A stretch of DNA of 16,735 nt from CBDVBZ01 sp965372355. Its GTDB lineage: Bacteria > Krumholzibacteriota > Krumholzibacteriia > WVZY01. Location of the stretch: the NCBI GenBank assembly GCA_965372355.1, contig CBDVBZ010000080.1:1-16735 (forward strand), given 5' to 3'. Positions 13,799 to 16,735 of this stretch are shown here, one piece after another. The notes under the pieces were generated by a model that was not told the DNA's origin, made no database searches, and saw nothing but the letters and a program-made list of their open reading frames with translations. Numbering within the stretch: position 1 is the first letter of the stretch; every line of letters starts with the position of its first letter. Made by a program: the position numbers and the translations under genes.

Positions 13799-13836
13799 TG
13801 TCAGATAGCAAATACAATCCTGCTTCCCGATCAAAA

Positions 13837-16038
13837 ATGAACTTCCTGAAACGATACACTCGCTGGCTTCACACACAGTGGCCCGCCGGCCTCGTGGAGA
13901 AGCTGCCCCTGGCGAGCGATGATGGAACTACAAACGTCAGCGGGGTCTACGTCGTCGGCGATCTCCGTGGCGTCCCCCTCCTCAAGTTCGCCGTCGATGG
14001 TGGCGCCCGCGCCGTGCGGCACATTGTCGCGGACGGCGCGTTTCAGGCGCTCCGCAAACAGACGGGCAATGGGGACGTCGTGGATATTGCCATCGTCGGG
14101 GGCGGCGTCGCCGGCATGGCGGCGGCGATCGAGGCAAAGGTCGCCGGGCTCACGTTCGAGGTGTTCGAGTCGAGCGAGCCCTTCTCGACCGTGGTCAATT
14201 TTCCCAAGGGCAAACCGATCTTCACATATCCGAAGGAAATGACACCCACCGGCGAGCTTCAGGTCACCGCGGATATCAAGGAAGACCTCGTCGGTGAGCT
14301 CCTGGAACAAACGAAGACACACGGTATCGAGCCGAATCTGGCTCACGTGGAACGCGTGCGGCCCAGGGCGCGATACGTCGAACTCAAGATTGCCGAAAGC
14401 GATAGCGTTCTTGCCCGCCGTGTGGTGCTCGCGCTCGGCAGAAGCGGCGATCATCGCAGGCTGGACGTGCCGGGCGAGGATCTGGACAAGGTCTACAACC
14501 GTCTTCACGATCCGGCTGACTTTTGCGGGCAGGACACGCTGGTTGTTGGCGGAGGCGACAGCGCGCTCGAGACGGCGATCGCACTGGCGGATTGTGGCAG
14601 CCGGGTCACGATCAGCTATCGTGGCGAGCAGTTTTCGCGCCCGAAGCCGGAAAACGTCGAGAAGCTCCGGGCGGGGTCCACCGACGTGCTGACCGGATCT
14701 GCCGTGCGGGAGATCCGAGACAAAGAGGTCGTCATAGAAGCCTCGGGCGGCCGGACCAAAACCCTCCCGAACGATGTCGTGTTCACGATGATCGGCCGTG
14801 AACCGCCGCTGGATTTCTTTCGCCGCTCCGGTATCAGCATCGCCGGTGAATGGACGAAGAAAACGGTTCTCTCTCTTGTCGGGTTCTTTCTGTTCTGCAT
14901 CGCGCTCTACAACTGGAAATCCGGTGGCTCGCTGAGCGACCTCTTTTATCAGAACAACTGGTTCCCCGTCTCGCTCAAGAGCACGTTTGCCACGGCGGCG
15001 GCCGACCCCGGCTCGTTTCTCGGCATCCTGGTGATCTCGGCATCCGGCCCTGCGTTCTGGTACACCCTGGCCTACTGCGTGCTCGTGGTCACCTTTGGTA
15101 TCCGGCGTATCAGGCGGAGGCAAACACCCTACGTCACGGTTCAGACAATCACTCTGATGACAATCCAGGTGTTGCCGCTCTTTCTGCTACCGGAAATCAT
15201 CCTGCCGCTGCTCGACAAGAGCGGCCTCCTATGGCAACCGATCGCCGACAGCCTCTTTCCGGTGGTCGGCTACGGCCACGGACGCGAGTTCTGGCGAGCC
15301 TACGGTCTGATTCTCGCGTGGCCGTTGAACGTATACAACGTCTTTACCGACTCGCCGATCGCGTGGTGGCTGGTGATCTCGTTTGTTCAAACCTTCGTCT
15401 TGATACCGGCTATGATCTACTTCTGGGGCAAGGGCGCCTATTGCGGATGGATTTGCTCGTGCGGCGCGCTCGCCGAGACCCTCGGTGACAACCAGCGTCA
15501 CAAGATGCCGCACGGACCCGTGTGGAATCGCCTCAACATGGTCGGTCAGATCGTCCTTCTCATCGCGTTCCTGATTCTTCTCGTGCGCGTGTACGGATGG
15601 ATCTTCCCGAACCCGATGCTGGACTCGCTTTCTGTGACCTTGAAGGACAAGTACAAGTGGATCGTCGACGTCTTTCTGGCCGGTGCTGTGGGATACGGGG
15701 TCTATTTCTGGTTCAGCGGTCGCGTTTGGTGTCGGTTTCTGTGCCCGCTTGCGGCGTTGATGCATATCTATGCACGGTTCAGCCGCTTTCGCATACTTGC
15801 AGACAAGAAAAAATGCATTTCCTGCAACGTTTGCACTTCCGTCTGTCACCAGGGAATTGATATCATGAGTTTCGCCAACAAAGGCCTCCCCATGGAAGAT
15901 CCTGAATGTGTGCGCTGTTCGGCGTGCGTGCAAAGCTGCCCGACAGGCGTTTTGACTTTCGGACAGGTCGACCGGCGGGGAAACGTCATTAGCACCGACC
16001 GTCTTGCCGCGAGTCCGGTGCAGATGAGAGAGAATTAG
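13837..16038 (+). CDS. Membrane flavo-iron-sulfur oxidoreductase (TrxR-like domain fused to a NosR/NapH-like ferredoxin domain)
   Basis: The protein is 733 residues. Residues 36-62 (GVYVVGDLRGVPLLKFAVDGGARAV) match the final FAD-binding segment of thioredoxin-reductase-like flavoproteins but lie at the N-terminus. The FAD dinucleotide fold (IAIVGGGVAGMAAAIEA, from 84) and the NAD(P) fold (TLVVGGGDSALETAIAL, from 234) follow, then about five or six membrane helices between 343 and 625. These carry CGWICSCG (C536, C540, C542) and CRFLCPL (C632, C636) as in NosR/NapH proteins. The end has two ferredoxin clusters: C660, C663, C666, C670 and C691, C694, C697, C701. The TrxR CxxC disulfide is absent. 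It likely passes NAD(P)H electrons through flavin and Fe-S centres at the membrane; the acceptor is unknown. Start choice: ATG 13837, because TTG 13798 sits in the -10 box. Confidence 0.9.
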   Translation: MNFLKRYTRWLHTQWPAGLVEKLPLASDDGTTNVSGVYVVGDLRGVPLLKFAVDGGARAVRHIVADGAFQALRKQTGNGDVVDIAIVGGGVAGMAAAIEAKVAGLTFEVFESSEPFSTVVNFPKGKPIFTYPKEMTPTGELQVTADIKEDLVGELLEQTKTHGIEPNLAHVERVRPRARYVELKIAESDSVLARRVVLALGRSGDHRRLDVPGEDLDKVYNRLHDPADFCGQDTLVVGGGDSALETAIALADCGSRVTISYRGEQFSRPKPENVEKLRAGSTDVLTGSAVREIRDKEVVIEASGGRTKTLPNDVVFTMIGREPPLDFFRRSGISIAGEWTKKTVLSLVGFFLFCIALYNWKSGGSLSDLFYQNNWFPVSLKSTFATAAADPGSFLGILVISASGPAFWYTLAYCVLVVTFGIRRIRRRQTPYVTVQTITLMTIQVLPLFLLPEIILPLLDKSGLLWQPIADSLFPVVGYGHGREFWRAYGLILAWPLNVYNVFTDSPIAWWLVISFVQTFVLIPAMIYFWGKGAYCGWICSCGALAETLGDNQRHKMPHGPVWNRLNMVGQIVLLIAFLILLVRVYGWIFPNPMLDSLSVTLKDKYKWIVDVFLAGAVGYGVYFWFSGRVWCRFLCPLAALMHIYARFSRFRILADKKKCISCNVCTSVCHQGIDIMSFANKGLPMEDPECVRCSACVQSCPTGVLTFGQVDRRGNVISTDRLAASPVQMREN

Positions 16039-16066
16039 AATCACCCGATAACGAAGGAGTCCCTTG

Positions 16067-16567
16067 ATGATCACAAAGAAGATGGAAACCGCTCTGAACA
16101 AGCAGATGAATTATGAGTTCTACGTGAGCGCCGTCTATCTGGCGATGTCCTCGTATTTCGCCACCGAGAGCCTCGATGGCTTTGCGCACTGGATGCGCAT
16201 GCAGACAGAGGAAGAGCGGACCCACGCGATGAAATTGTTCGATTTTATTGTCGAGCGTAACGGTGTGGCAACGCTCGCGGTTGTCAAGGCGCCACCGACA
16301 ACGTGGAAATCGGTCCTCGCGGCCTGTCAGGACACACTCAAGCGAGAGCGCGAGAACACCAAACAGATCAATGATCTCATGGAACTCGCGTTCGAGGTCG
16401 GGGACCACGCGACCCGCTCATTCCTGCAGTGGTTCATCGACGAGCAGGTAGAAGAAGAGGCACAGGCAACGAAGCTGGTCGAGGACACCAAGCGCGTCGG
16501 CAACGAGAAAGCAGCCTTGTTCATGCTGGACCGCGAGCTCGGCACCCGCACACTGACGGCTGAGTGA
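16067..16567 (+). CDS. ftnA: Ferritin (FtnA-type iron-storage protein)
   Basis: This 166-residue four-helix protein has an intact ferroxidase centre at the classic FtnA positions: E17, E50, H53 (EEERTHAMK), E94, Q127 and E130 (DEQVEEE). It oxidises Fe(II) and stores it as a mineral in a 24-subunit cytoplasmic shell (family knowledge). No heme-binding Met typical of bacterioferritin is evident in the expected place, so non-heme ferritin is the better call. The start at ATG 16067 rather than TTG 16064 is set by AAGGAG seven bases upstream. It begins 28 bases after the oxidoreductase stop, so the two are probably co-transcribed. That suggests the oxidoreductase supplies electrons for iron release, or that both respond to iron or redox stress (inference). 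Confidence 0.96.
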   Translation: MITKKMETALNKQMNYEFYVSAVYLAMSSYFATESLDGFAHWMRMQTEEERTHAMKLFDFIVERNGVATLAVVKAPPTTWKSVLAACQDTLKRERENTKQINDLMELAFEVGDHATRSFLQWFIDEQVEEEAQATKLVEDTKRVGNEKAALFMLDRELGTRTLTAE

Positions 16568-16607
16568 GTCGCTCGGCCGCCAAGCTGGCAATAACGCGCC
16601 GGATTGT

Positions 16608-16642
16608 GGCGCTCGCTCGAAATATCCGTTCGAGCGCTCGCC
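16608..16642 (+). terminator. Probable hairpin terminator after the ferritin gene
   Basis: CGCTCGAA (16614-16621) pairs perfectly with TTCGAGCG (16629-16636) around a seven-base loop. Outside a symmetrical CT/CT internal loop, GGCG (16608-16611) pairs with CGCC (16639-16642). No U-run follows. It lies 40 bases past the stop codon. The remaining bases to the window end show no recognisable gene. Confidence 0.45.
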
Positions 16643-16735
16643 ATGCCCCGTGCGAGGGTACTACGGAAGACTTCTCTCGCTCACCATACAGCCCGTGGGT
16701 CGATTGCGGGACTGCCCTTGAGTTCAAGACGTGGT

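Larger units (their letters stand above)
13284..13836. other. 553-base divergent intergenic region
   Basis: No credible gene is present. From left to right it holds a long leader for the OPT gene (to about 13474), an AT-rich patch with the OPT promoter (13481-13509), a purine-rich stretch (about 13580-13605), a long inverted repeat (13606-13661), and the promoter of the oxidoreductase gene (13770-13798). The TTG at 13798 that could begin the oxidoreductase frame lies within that promoter's -10 box. Confidence 0.6.

Noticed and set aside
13831..15123. 430-residue minus-strand frame opposite the oxidoreductase
   Set aside because: Antisense to well-supported FAD/NAD folds; a high-GC third-position artefact without any motif.
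15229..16101. 290-residue minus-strand frame
   Set aside because: Antisense to the Fe-S part of the oxidoreductase, whose Cys motifs are unambiguous.
16521..16727. 68-residue minus-strand frame at the right end
   Set aside because: Overlaps the ferritin end and the terminator hairpin; Arg/Ser-rich with no motif.

Overview
The window is a gene-dense, moderately GC-rich stretch of bacterial chromosome. Every gene looks intact except the first, which runs off the left edge. A diderm (Gram-negative-type) cell is suggested by a lipoprotein with a lipobox, a LolD/MacB-type ABC module with large periplasmic domains, and a NosR/NapH-type membrane iron-sulfur protein. No rRNA, tRNA, phage or transposon gene is present, and I cannot assign a phylum. 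The mix of families (OPT transporter, PqqD-like protein, archaeal/spirochaete-like M20 hydrolase, xre-EIIA fusion) suggests an environmental lineage rather than a model proteobacterium.

Region 1 (1-5867, minus strand) is a possible six-gene operon. In transcription order it holds a HAD-IB phosphatase, a LOG-family nucleotide phosphoribohydrolase-like protein, a 595-residue exported two-TM protein of unknown family, a LolD/MacB-type ATPase, an FtsX-like permease, and a lipoprotein resembling ZnuA/TroA metal-binding proteins. The last three are tightly coupled: both junctions are ATGA stop/start overlaps. A ZnuA-like lipoprotein paired with an FtsX-type (not ZnuB-type) permease, with His clusters in the predicted periplasmic parts of two other members, makes this the most likely novel transport or signalling machine here.

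Region 2 (5868-8409, plus strand) holds an ECF sigma factor with a good sigma-70-like promoter, a short soluble HC2 zinc-finger anti-sigma factor, a 355-base structured intergenic region, then a membrane-anchored rhodanese and a MauE/DoxX-family membrane protein with a CxC motif. The last two look like a thiol/sulfur redox pair. Strong hairpins sit just before two Shine-Dalgarno sequences, and both have a five-base loop ending in GAGT. A strong hairpin at 8363-8399 separates this unit from the convergent regulator gene.

Region 3 (8410-13283, minus strand) holds an OPT-family oligopeptide transporter, a PqqD-like small protein and an M20 metallohydrolase (peptide import and cleavage), then a separately transcribed regulator that fuses an XRE/Cro-CI helix-turn-helix to a PTS EIIA type-2 domain. 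The regulator is preceded by a compact operator of repeated GTGTAC half-sites. A 20-bp repeat is shared between the leader of the M20 gene and the region upstream of the rhodanese gene, in the same orientation relative to each downstream gene.

Region 4 (13284-16735) starts with a 553-base divergent intergenic region carrying opposed promoters and a long inverted repeat. A plus-strand pair follows: a 733-residue membrane flavo-iron-sulfur oxidoreductase whose TrxR-like flavoprotein part appears circularly permuted, and a ferritin with a complete ferroxidase centre. The pairing suggests an electron-transfer and iron-storage unit.
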